A stretch of DNA of 64,000 bases from Chytriomyces cf. hyalinus JEL632. Lineage: Eukaryota > Chytridiomycota > Chytridiomycetes > Chytridiales > Chytriomycetaceae. The notes below the pieces were generated by a model. It had not been told where the DNA came from, did no database searches, and was given only the letters and a program-made list of their open reading frames with translations. Where the stretch lies: positions 80,117 to 144,116 of the forward strand of contig JAIWWG010000083.1 in assembly GCA_025435555.1 (NCBI GenBank), in the 5' to 3' direction. Of the stretch, positions 55,901 to 64,000 are shown one piece after another (position 1 is the stretch's first letter; each line of letters starts with the position of its first letter). Position numbers and translations under genes: made by a program.

Positions 55901-56221
55901 TGTCCTTTTTAGCTTGCTATAAAGCTAGAGCAATTTTTCTCCGTAACACTTGTTTTCCCGCCGCTACAGGAAACACGCTAGCTTCCTGACACAGGAGGAT
56001 CACTTATTGTTCCTGCTGCGACAGGAAACACAGGAGTTTCTGCGCCAACTGAAGTATTTTCGTACTTCAAGTTTTGTATAATAAACACCAGTTCAAAAAC
56101 CAAATACATCCCATTATCCCCATCCTCAGTAATTCATGATTGCCTTTACAGAACTGCTGAACAGCAATGCACCATTGCCCTTCACAGAATTTTATCTGCT
56201 ATTGTATCCGGCGTTTTGAAA
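55901..56221 (+). repeat. Left terminal inverted repeat
   Basis: Reads inward through GCTTCCTGACACAGGAGGAT, AACACCAGTTCAAAAACCAA, CAGTAATTCATGATTGCCTT and TTTATCTGCTATTGTATCCG. Every one of these recurs as complement in the right arm with few changes, apart from the extra segment near 56,014-56,083. Confidence 0.85.
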
Positions 56222-56735
56222 GATGGCAGATTCTGTTACGGAACCCGCGTTTTAAAAAACGGCAGATTCTGGTAAGGGAACCTTTAAAATGCGGGTTCCC
56301 TTACCAGAATCTGCCGTTTTTTACCCACCTGTTAAGGGAACCCGCGTTTTAAAAAACGGCAGATTCTGTTAAGGGAACCCACGTTTTAAAAAACGGCAGA
56401 TTCTGTTAAGGGACCCTGGTTTTAAAAAACGGCAGATTCTGTTATGGGAACCCGCGTTTTAAAAAACAGCGGATTCTGTTAAGTGAACCTTTAAAACGCG
56501 GGTTCCCTTACCAGAATCTGCCGTTTTTTACCCACCTGTTAAGGGAACGCACGTTTTAAAAAACGGCGGAATCTGTTAAGGAACCCGCGTTTTAAAAAAT
56601 GGCGGATTCTGTTCAGGGAACCCGCGTTTTAAAAAATGGTGGATTCTGTTAAGGGAACCCACGTTTTAAAAAACGGCGGATTCTGTTAAGGGAACCTGAG
56701 TTTTGAAAAACAGCGGATTCTGTTCCAGCAGATTT
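56222..56735. repeat. 37-bp tandem array with inverted modules
   Basis: About thirteen copies of a 37-bp unit built from GGGAACCCGCGTTTTAAAAA and ACGGCAGATTCTGTTAA, with small changes between copies. Twice (about 56,283-56,340 and 56,488-56,545) a stretch appears in the opposite orientation (GGGTTCCCTTACCAGAATCT) and is followed by TACCCACCTGTTAAGGGAAC. This creates internal hairpins and a higher-order repeat of roughly 205-225 bp. It is the core of the element with inverted ends. Confidence 0.85.
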
Positions 56736-57037
56736 CATATAAAATGTCCTCGCCCAGTTTTTTTTCGTGTCCCGTTTATGTCCCATTTCTGTCCCGATTC
56801 TTGTCCCGAATTTGTCCTGATTTATAGTGGGTTTGTGCAACGAGAGTTCGACGGATTGAGACAAAAGCAACACATGCCATTCAAGAGAGGTACCAAGCTG
56901 GAGGACTTGCTTGCCTTCCCTACCAAGCCAGTCTTAACTGTCAAGGGGGATGACTGGTGAACCAGTTGACTGTTCTGTGTTTGTCCAGGGATAATAAATA
57001 TTTTTCAATTGGACTTATTTCCGAAGAATCCGGCGTT

Positions 57038-57291
57038 TTTCAAAACGCCGGATACAATAGCAGATAAAATTCTGTGAAGGGCAATTGTGCATAGCCTTTC
57101 GGCAGTTCTGTAAAGGCAATCATGAATTACTGGGGATAACTAATGGGATATATTTGGTTTTTGAACTGGTGTTTAAACAATAAGTGATCCTCCTGTGTCA
57201 GGAAGCTACTGTGTTTCCTTTCCTGTAGCAGCGGATAAAAAAGTGTTACGGAGAAAAATCGCTCTAGCTTTATAGCAAGCTAAAAAGGACA
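57038..57291 (-). repeat. Right terminal inverted repeat
   Basis: Complement of the left arm, about 254 bp, shorter because it lacks the left-arm insertion. At its inner end the sequence CCGGCGTTTTTCAAAACGCC forms a small perfect-looking hairpin of its own (57,030-57,052). Confidence 0.85.
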
Positions 57292-59021
57292 TTCCCACAG
57301 TTGAAGGGGAGTCAGATGAGGATTCAGTGAATGATCCAGAAGAAACTGAAGCTCAACCAGTTCAAGTCAGAAGATCAGAAAGAATTGCTAAGGGCAAGAT
57401 ACCAGTCTTCAAAATCAGAATCAACAAAGGCGACAACATTGATTTTGCATTGATGACCTACAAGCAAGTAAGAAACAGTCCTCTTTGGGAATCAAGGTAC
57501 AAGATTGCCACTGATAAGGAAATGAAGAACTTGGAAAAGTATGACACTTGGTCATGGGGGTATTTACCAAAAGGAGTCAAACCTCATCCAAGCTTGTGGG
57601 TCATAACAGACAAAGAGCTACCAGACAAAACTATAGGCAAAGGGAGACTTGTAGTTGATGGTTCAAAGCAGCAAGGTGTTCTGGAGGTGTTTGCCCCAGT
57701 AGCCAGAGCAACATCTATGAGAATACTCATGGCATTGGCAACTCACCTGAGAATGGACATTAACCAGAGTGTTGTGGCAGCCTATTTGAACAGTCTGCTT
57801 AAGCCAGGGGAAGAGATCTGGATGTTTCCACCACAAGCCTATGAGAAGTATGATGAGCATAGAAGGCTTCTCTACTGCAAGCTCAAGAAGGCACTGTATG
57901 GTCTCAAACAAGCAGGAAGAAGATGAAGAGAGAGAGACTCAGCACCTTCCTGATAAAACAAGAGTTCAGGGTTCTACTGCAAGAGTAATATATATTTTTG
58001 TCAAAAGGAAGATCTCAGACAAGACATTGACCATGATTGGAACAATTGTGGATGATCTACTCACAAGCTACTTCGCGGAAAACAGAAGCAACTTTATGCA
58101 ACTGTGGGATGCCATTTCAAAAGAGTTTGAAGTGAAGGACATGGGCAAGATCAGCAGATATCTTGGGATCAACTTTGAGCACAACAAGAAAGAAGGCAAG
58201 CTGACCATGTCACAGCAAAAGATGGTGCAAGAGATTCTTGACACTTTTGACATGACTGACTGCAAGCCAAGACCAACCCCAATGACAGCCAGACTGCAGA
58301 TTTACCCAGAGCAAGATAAGGCAGAGATGACACAGAAGCCTTACAGAAAGCTTGTGGGATGTCTGATGTACCCAACTATCTGGACAAGACCTGATATTGC
58401 ATTCCATGTGGGAATGTTGGGCAGTGCTCAAGTCAAGCAAATGACACTCACTGGAAAGCTGGAATGGAAGTCCTCAGATACCTGAAAGGAACCATGGGGA
58501 CAAAACTTGTCTACAAAAGATCAAGTACAGTTGATCTGGTTGGTTATGCAGATGCAGAATTTGGAGGAGATGTAAGGAGTGCAAAGTCAGTATTTGGCTA
58601 CATGTGGTTTCTGGAAGGATGCCTGGTGGATTGGAAATCCAAGAAAAGCCAAACAGTGGCAACATCAACAACTGCAGCAGAGTTGGAGGGACTCTACCAA
58701 TGTTACCAACAGGGTGCTTGGATTGCAGAGATGTACCTAGAGATCACAGGCACTAGTCTTTACCCAATCAAGATTTACCAAGACAACAGAGCAGTCATAC
58801 TATTAGTCAAATCTGAAGGAATAGTTGATCGCATGAAACATGAATTGGTCAGGATCCAGTATCTGAGAGAAAAGATACAACAGGGAAAGTTGATTGTCAG
58901 CAAAGTGGATACAACCAATATGCTCTCTGATAGAATGACCAAGTCACTTGGAAAGAACTTGCATAGAGCACACATGGAACAAGCAGGACTGGAGTTTAAC
59001 AGTTGCTTGCTTGAAGGGGAG
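57292..59021 (+). pseudogene. Ty1/copia retrotransposon copy 1, reverse transcriptase-RNase H part, broken
   Basis: Remnant of a pol gene of Pseudoviridae type. It starts within the pre-RT linker (VRRSERIAKGKIP) directly at the edge of the inverted-repeat element; gag, protease and integrase are missing. RT parts seen: VFAPVARATSMRILMALATH, KLKKALYGLKQAGR, then a break near 57,920, then IVDDLLTSY (where YVDD is usual) and KDMGKISRYLGINFEHNKKE. A one-base loss near 58,426, judged against copy 2, shifts the frame before the RNase H domain (VGYADAEFGGDVRSAKSVFG, SKKSQTVATSTTAAELEGLY). The frame ends at 59,027, five bases inside the LTR, after a purine-rich AAGGGGAG tract. Inactive. Confidence 0.9.
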
Positions 59022-59503
59022 TGTTGAGACACCAGTGTTGGAGGTGTCATGAGGAGTGGAGATGAAGGAGGCAAGCTTGCAACTAGTGATTGGTGTGCAG
59101 CTTGTGATTGGAGGAGTGGGAAAATTGTTTTTAGTTCTGGAGAGAAATTTCGGATTTTTCATGACAATGGAAGCAGTTTTTCATTGTCATGCTTCCAGTA
59201 TGATTCTGATTGGTTTTCATTCTTCTACCTTTTCCTATTTAGTTGGACCATTTCTTTCTCTTTTCTGTTTGTGGACTTATAGTGCAAGTGAGCAGTGATA
59301 CTGACATCACTGTTTAAGGTATTAAACTATTGGTGAACTTATAGTGCAAGTGAGCAGTGATACTGACATCACTGTTTAAGGTATTAAACTATTGGTGAAC
59401 TTTTGTGCAAGTGAGCAGTGATACTGACATCACTGTTGAAGTTACCTGATCAGATTCTCTCTGGTCATAATCATTGTGAACCCAAAAGAGTGTGGTTCCA
59501 ACA
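59022..59503 (+). repeat. Copia LTR, copy 1 (482 bp)
   Basis: Begins TGTTGAGACACCAG and ends GTGTGGTTCCAACA, so the ends form the short inverted repeat TGTTG/CAACA. The 3' third has nearly three tandem units of about 62 bp (starting near 59,281, 59,343 and 59,404; core GTGCAAGTGAGCAGTGATAC). It matches the LTR at 63,350-63,770 closely except for having one unit more. Confidence 0.9.
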
Positions 59504-61695
59504 AGAACCAATCAATGACAAACAATTTAAGTAAATGTATGAGATAAATCTGGTGAGTTGAATGTGGTCAACGAAAGTTGCTCAAATGTAGCTTTGAACC
59601 AAGGGCCTTTATAGGATTCATAATACTCTGTCCAGCATACAGACCACTATCCTATCTGCTGCTGTATAAACACACTGTAAAAATACTTAATAGTGATATT
59701 TGAGATTACAAATTGCCATACTTTTTTATGTTCACTTTCTCTTTTCTTTCAAATAGTTTCTATCTTCTATTATGTTTTAAAAATACAAAAAATCCAGCTA
59801 TTAGTCCTTTTACAACAGAGGAATTCAAGCAGTTGGGTACACCTGTCTTGAATAAAATAATTATAACCTAATCACTCACAAGTAACAAAAGTAAACCAAC
59901 TATAACTTTACTAGATCAGACAAGGAAACTAACTGGCTTGTCAGTATCAAGATGAGTTTTAGAAACCACACAACAGCAAACAAGCACTAACTCAAGAAAA
60001 ACCTCATACCATCATCAGGTAGGAGAGCTGCCATCTACATCAGAGTGCCTTTGATTCATCAGTGGGAGGATATCTATCTGTAAAACATGGTCAATGCTAT
60101 AAACTTCAAATCTCAGTATAATCTACCTCTTACTGTCTAAGATATTCAAATCACTGTGGATGGTGCAGAGCTAGTCCTGATGAAAACAATTGATGCAGAA
60201 ACCAGATGCAGAGGCAAATGTGAAGAGTTTTCTGTTAAAGAGAATGGAAGATATCTGTATTCCAAGTGAGTGTTTTATGTAGTTTTTCCTTGTCTATTAA
60301 CTTTTTTTTTCTTTGCTCTTCTTTCTTATTATTTTTATGAATATTATTATTATTATTAATGTTTATATTATCATTATTTTTTTTAATTTTTTTAAATTGT
60401 ATTTATTTTTTGTTTTGCAGTCATTCCTTCCCCTGACCTAGAGCTTTTGAGAAAGTATTTTGTCTCTTATGGCTTTTGCCAGTTGGAGAAAGTTTTGATG
60501 GAACCTGATCAGTTGGATTTGTTAGTGGGGGATTGCAAAAATTAGCAGCTGCAGTCTTTTGGCCCAAGCCCAAGGACGGCATAGATTATATGAAGGAGTA
60601 TAAAAGGCATGCTAAGAGTGGTGGGGAAACAAAGGGAATATTGCCTTCTGGGATTGAGATAATAAGTGGGCAGTTATTTCAGTATGTTTTCACAAGTTTT
60701 GCAATTTTAAAGGAGGAACTGGAAAAAGCTTTTAAAGGGTTGAGTCGGATTTTAGATTTAGTGATGGAGTTTCTGATTGCTTCTGTCAAAAAAGTATGAA
60801 GGTGGAAAATTCAGAGGTGAGCTTTTATACTTATTTTATATTTATTTTTTATTTGATTTCAATATAAATGGATTTATTATTTGTTTTTACAGATTGAATT
60901 TGTTTCTTCTTCAGGAATGGCATTACTATGACTATTCTTCAAGTCTCCTCCCAGCAGTATATTCATTTAAATAGCACATCCTCATTTGTCTTGTCATTTT
61001 TGATGGTATTGACAGAAACAAATGCTGGAACTCTCTTTTTAAAAAGCTTGCTCACTGATGTAAATCCAAGGTAATTTTTTTTCTATTTATTCATTGTCAT
61101 TTTGAATTAACATTTGTTTTTTCATAGTATGGGAAAACAAGCTATCACCTTAAAAATCAGTCCTGATGGAACAGCTCTTCACAAAATAACTCAAGACATT
61201 CAAAAGAGGTGTAAGCAGAATTACAACAGACTGCTTAATATTCTCATCTGGATATTCAAGGCTTGAAAAAAAGCTAACTTCCATTTCAATTTGCCACTAT
61301 GTTAAATGCTAGTTGTTAATTATATTTTTCTGGATTGTATATTTATTGAATGTTTTTTGCCACAAGTTCTGCTATAGTGTTCTCAGGATCTACACCACAT
61401 CTTGGACAAGGATGTGGTGATAATAATTCTAACAAATATACATTTTTTGTGCAGATGGTCCCCAAACTCAAGGATGTGGAAGTGATAGTTTCCCAAAGTT
61501 TTGCTTCTACTAGTGCAGCATTGTCATTTGGATATGAAAGCATTGAATATTTTTGTAGAGGTCTGGAAGGCTCACTTGATAGATAGTAAGATTCAGTTTA
61601 TTTTTTTGTGCTAAAACCAACATTAATTATTACTAATAGAAAATGTTAATAGAAAATTTTGCTCTAAGAATGAGTTTAAATTTGGATCCTGGAAG
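59504..61695. other. AT-rich block with interrupted exon-like pieces
   Basis: About 2.2 kb, clearly richer in A and T than the genes to the left, lying between two copia-derived segments. Exon-like stretches occur on the plus strand: about 60,150-60,268 (VDGAELVLMKTIDAETRCRG), 60,423-60,545 (PDLELLRKYFVSYGFCQLEK), 60,533-60,680 (PKPKDGIDYMKEYKRHAKSG), 61,130-61,266 (ITLKISPDGTALHKITQDIQ) and 61,349-61,586 (MVPKLKDVEVIVSQSFASTS). T-rich tracts ending in CAG or AG precede several. Frames do not join cleanly. An (ATT)n run lies at 60,343-60,358. No family is recognised; it may be a degenerate gene or another mobile element. Confidence 0.5.
59585..59662 (-). other. tRNA-like sequence, possibly a SINE head or decayed tRNA gene
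   Basis: On the minus strand GATAGTGGTCTGTATGCTGG resembles the D-arm/A-box of tRNA genes, and 40 bases on GGTTCAAAGCT resembles the T-arm B-box (GGTTCAAANCC). The acceptor ends do not pair, so it is not a functional tRNA gene. The spacing is right for a polymerase III promoter. Confidence 0.35.
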
Positions 61696-62177
61696 TGTTG
61701 GAGTTGTTGGAGTTAGCCAGAGCAGCGGGAATGTATCCAGAAGCACCAAAACTCACAAGAGTGTAGGAAATGGGGAGTTGAGCATTTTGGGGTATTCTGA
61801 GAGTTCTGTGAATGATCCGGAGGTGGGAAGTCGCGCATTTTATGCAGTTTTGGGTGGCACATTGGTTTGTCATGAATCCGGACCGGAAAGGAATGTTTCC
61901 GACGTAAAAACGAGGGTTACAGGCGAAATTGCGCAATCCACCAATCAGAAGAGATCGGAAGAGCAAGAATCGTGGGACATGAGGGCATGCACTGGGGCAC
62001 GCTGCTGAACAGCCTGGAAAAGGGATATAAGAAGGAGTTTTTGTTTTAGTTTTTCTCTTTAAGTTGTTATCTCTGATCTGGCTGTGCACACAACTAACAG
62101 TTGCTGTGTTTAAGGTATTAAAGAAGTTGTTATCTCTGATCTGGCTGTGCACACAACTAACAGTTGCTGTGTTTAAG
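61696..62177 (+). repeat. LTR of a second copia-like family, probably truncated
   Basis: Starts TGTTGGAGTTGTTGG after a purine-rich stretch, carries a TATA-like GGGATATAAGAAGG near 62,020, and ends in almost two tandem units of 63 bp (62,063 and 62,126; core CTGTGCACACAACTAACAGT). The position of the units and the shared core TTTAAGGTATTAAA resemble the LTR at 59,022-59,503, but most of the sequence differs. The expected terminal CAACA is missing. Confidence 0.6.
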
Positions 62178-62194
62178 TTTGGTAGAAAGGCCTC

Positions 62195-62465
62195 ATAGAA
62201 ATTCAAACAAAAAGTACAGTCTTTCTTAATGCTGGGAAACAGCTTGCTCCCAATTGCCTTCTTCCCGAGTGGCAGAGCCACAAGCTCAAAGGCATTGAAG
62301 TGCTTGAAGTTGGTCAACTCCTTTTCAACGGCTGCTTTCCATTTTGGAGCATCTGGACCTTGCAAGGCTTCATCCATGGTCATAAACGCGTAATGCACGT
62401 TCTTCCTGTTGTCCAGCTTCCACCATTCACCTGGGGGATGCTTGTTTCACTGGGGCTGCAGGGAA
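62195..62465 (-). pseudogene. Copia reverse transcriptase N-terminal fragment, opposite strand
   Basis: On the minus strand the frame reads WWKLDNRKNVHYAFMTMDEA, LQGPDAPKWKAAVEKELTNF, KHFNAFELVALPLGKKAIGS and K, the usual start of a copia RT domain (the aligned stretch reads ...DEAL..PDA.KW..A...E). It then breaks off. It differs clearly from the corresponding part of copy 1, so it belongs to another copia lineage. Confidence 0.75.
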
Positions 62466-62469
62466 GGTT

Positions 62470-63349
62470 GGGCAAGATCAGCAGATATCTTGGGATCAAC
62501 TTTGAGTTCAACAAGAAAGAAGGCAAGCTGACCATGTCACAGGAAAAGATGGTGCAAGAGATTCTTGACACTTTTGACATGACCGACTGCAAGACAAGAC
62601 CAACCCCAATGACAGCCAGACTGCAGATTTACCCAGAGCAAGATAAGGCAGAGATGACACAGAAGCCTTACAGAAAGCTTGTGGGATGTCTGATGTACCC
62701 AACTATCTGGACAAGACCTGATATTGCATTCCATGTTGGAATATTGGGCCAGTACTCAAGTCAAGCAAATGACACTCACTGGAAAGCTGGAATGGAAGTC
62801 CTCAGATACCTGAAAGGAACCATGGGGACAAAACGTGTCTGCAAAAGATCAAGTACAGTTGATCTGGTTGGTTATGCAGATGCAGAATTTGGAGGAGATG
62901 TAAGGAGTGCAAAGTCAGTATTTGGCTACCTGTGGTTTCTGGGAGGATGCCTGGTGGATTAGAAATCCAAGAAAAGCCAAACAGTGGCAACATCAACCAC
63001 TGCAGCAGAGTTGGAGGGACTCTACCATTGTTACTAACAGGGTGCTTGGATTGCAGAGATGTACCTGGAGATCACAGGGACTGGTCTTTACCCAATCAAG
63101 ATTTACCAAGACAACAGAGCAGTCATACTATTGGTCACATCTGAAGGAATAGTTGATTGCATGAAACATGAATTGGTCAGGATCCAGTATCTGAGAGAAA
63201 AGATACAACAGGGAAAGTTGATTGTCAGCAAAGTGGATACAACCAATATGCTCTCTGATGGAATGACCAAGTCACTTGGAAAGAACTTGCATAGAGCACA
63301 CATGGAACAAGCAGGACTGGAGTTTAACAGTTGCTTGCTTAAAGGGGAG
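62470..63349 (+). pseudogene. Ty1/copia retrotransposon copy 2, truncated RT-RNase H part
   Basis: Begins abruptly at GKISRYLGINFEFNKKEGKL and is collinear with copy 1 at roughly 96-97% identity as judged by eye. The frame that is shifted in copy 1 is intact here (HVGILGQYSSQANDTHWKAG), but two codons have become stops: Trp after GGCLVD (TAG near 62,959) and Gln after YHCY (TAA near 63,036). It ends in SCLLKGEC and a purine tract before the next LTR. Inactive. Confidence 0.9.
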
Positions 63350-63770
63350 TGTTGAGACACCAGTGTTGGAGGTGTCATGAGGAGTGGAGATGAAGGAGGC
63401 AAGCTTGCAACTAGTGATTGGTGTGCAGCTTGTGATTGGAGGAGTGGGAAAATTGTTTTTAGTTCTGGAGAGAAATTTCGGATTTTTCATGACAATGGAA
63501 AATTGCTTCCATTGTCATGCTTCTGAGATGATTCTGATTGGTTTTCATTCTTCTACCTTTTCCTATTTAGTTGGACCATTTCTTTCCCTTTTCTGTTTGT
63601 GAACTTATAGTGCTAGTGAGCAGTGATACTGACATCACTGTTTAAGGTATTAAACTATTGGTGAACTTATAGTGCAAGTGAGCAGTGATACTGACATCAC
63701 TGTTTAAGTTACCTGATCAGATTCTCTCTGGTCATAATCATTATGAACCCAAAAGAGTGTGGTTCCAACA
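63350..63770 (+). repeat. Copia LTR, copy 2 (421 bp), shared by two internal regions
   Basis: Same ends as the copy 1 LTR (TGTTGAGACACCAG ... TTCCAACA). It carries one fewer 62-bp unit, which accounts for the 61-bp length difference. It closes truncated copy 2 on its left and, on its right, is followed without spacer by TGTTATCAGCACC, which resembles the initiator-tRNA primer-binding site of copia elements, and by gag. It therefore serves as a 5' LTR too. Confidence 0.88.
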
Positions 63771-63794
63771 TGTTATCAGCACCAATCTCTGTAC

Positions 63795-64000
63795 ATGAGC
63801 ACAGACGACTCTTTGTCCAAATCTATCCCAATCTTCACTGGAGCTGGAGACACTTGGGGAAATTTCTTCTTGTACTTGAGAACTGCACTTGAGGCAAAAG
63901 AAATTAGCTATGTCCTGACTCACACTGAATCTCAGGCACAAGCTTCGGAAAAATTCAAAACTCAGTCTTGGGCAAAAGATGATGCTGTGGCCAGATTTTC
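63795..64000 (+). CDS. Copia gag, N-terminal part, running off the window
   Basis: An open frame starts with ATG 25 bases after the LTR: MSTDDSLSKSIPIFTGAGDT, then WGNFFLYLRTALEAKEISYV and more, without a stop to the window end. The form short N-terminus - IP.F.G - W..F...L...L is that of copia gag proteins. This indicates that a longer, possibly complete element of the same family continues to the right. Whether it is intact cannot be seen. Confidence 0.75.
   Translation, partial: MSTDDSLSKSIPIFTGAGDTWGNFFLYLRTALEAKEISYVLTHTESQAQASEKFKTQSWAKDDAVARF

Larger units (their letters stand above)
55901..57291. mobile_element. Element with long terminal inverted repeats (foldback/MITE-like), 1.39 kb
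   Basis: Both ends match as an inverted repeat: TGTCCTTTTTAGCTTGCTAT at the left is found as its complement at the right end. The similarity continues inward for about 250-320 bp to the sequence GTATCCGGCGTTTTGAAA. The left arm has an extra segment of about 70 bp near 56,014-56,083. The core holds a 37-bp tandem array, a short TGTCCCG repeat and a small open frame ending in LEDLLAFPTKPVLTVKGDDW (stop near 56,960). No transposase is present. Flanking bases do not show an obvious target duplication (GTTGG left, TTCCC right). The left flank is the polygalacturonase pseudogene and the right flank a copia internal region, so it sits at a junction. Superfamily unknown. Confidence 0.8.

Noticed and set aside
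56222-56735. Possible CRISPR-like array
   Set aside because: Units are contiguous without unique spacers, some are inverted, and the context is eukaryotic. It is a tandem repeat inside a mobile element.
62470-63349. Repeat-induced point mutation as the cause of decay of copy 2
   Set aside because: Two stops fit, but most other differences from copy 1 are of other types, so two copies are not enough to claim it.

Overview
This is a nuclear genome window from a eukaryote, most likely a zoosporic (flagellated) fungus of chytrid type. The genes are dense and carry several short GT-AG introns each. The set mixes fungal markers (an End3-type endocytic protein, beta-tubulin with Phe200, a fungal-type GH28 polygalacturonase relic) with features that yeasts and moulds have lost: an outer-arm dynein intermediate chain of cilia, alpha-tubulin with the acetylatable Lys40, an animal-like GPAT3/4 acyltransferase and an NPSN-like SNARE. 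The species cannot be named from the sequence. Coordinates of multi-exon genes below span their introns. || Positions 1-54,063 are a compact housekeeping region with about twenty genes, mostly alternating in strand so that they form divergent and convergent pairs. In order: TYW1 (-), TM9SF/EMP70 (+), PRP31 (-), SEC16 (+), DNAI2 (+), a helical-repeat protein of unknown function (-), UTP18 (+), a PARP (-), beta-tubulin (-), alpha-tubulin (+), a UTP30/RSL1D1-like L1-domain protein (-), ETFA (+), an NPSN-like Qb-SNARE (+), END3 (+), PEX4 (-), GPAT (+), AP-1 mu (-), VPS33 (+), the RNA polymerase III largest subunit (+) and the 25-residue ribosomal protein eL41 (+). || The genes fall into recognisable themes: secretory and endosomal traffic (SEC16, TM9SF, SNARE, AP-1 mu, VPS33, END3), ribosome production (UTP18, UTP30-like, RPC1, eL41), RNA processing (TYW1, PRP31), microtubules and flagella (both tubulins, DNAI2), and mitochondrial, peroxisomal and lipid metabolism (ETFA, PEX4, GPAT). 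Neighbours share promoters rather than operons. || Positions 55,000-64,000 are a repeat-rich, decaying region. A frameshifted polygalacturonase pseudogene ends at a 1.39-kb element with long terminal inverted repeats, whose core is a 37-bp tandem array with inverted modules. Next come a 5'-truncated Ty1/copia retrotransposon with one LTR, an AT-rich block of about 2.2 kb with interrupted exon-like pieces, an LTR of a second copia family, an opposite-strand copia fragment, and a second truncated copy of the first family. The LTR of that second copy is followed directly by a primer-binding-like site and an open gag frame that runs off the window, so a tandem, LTR-sharing arrangement is visible. 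The element with inverted repeats, the AT-rich block and the repeat units inside the LTRs are the least explained sequences here.
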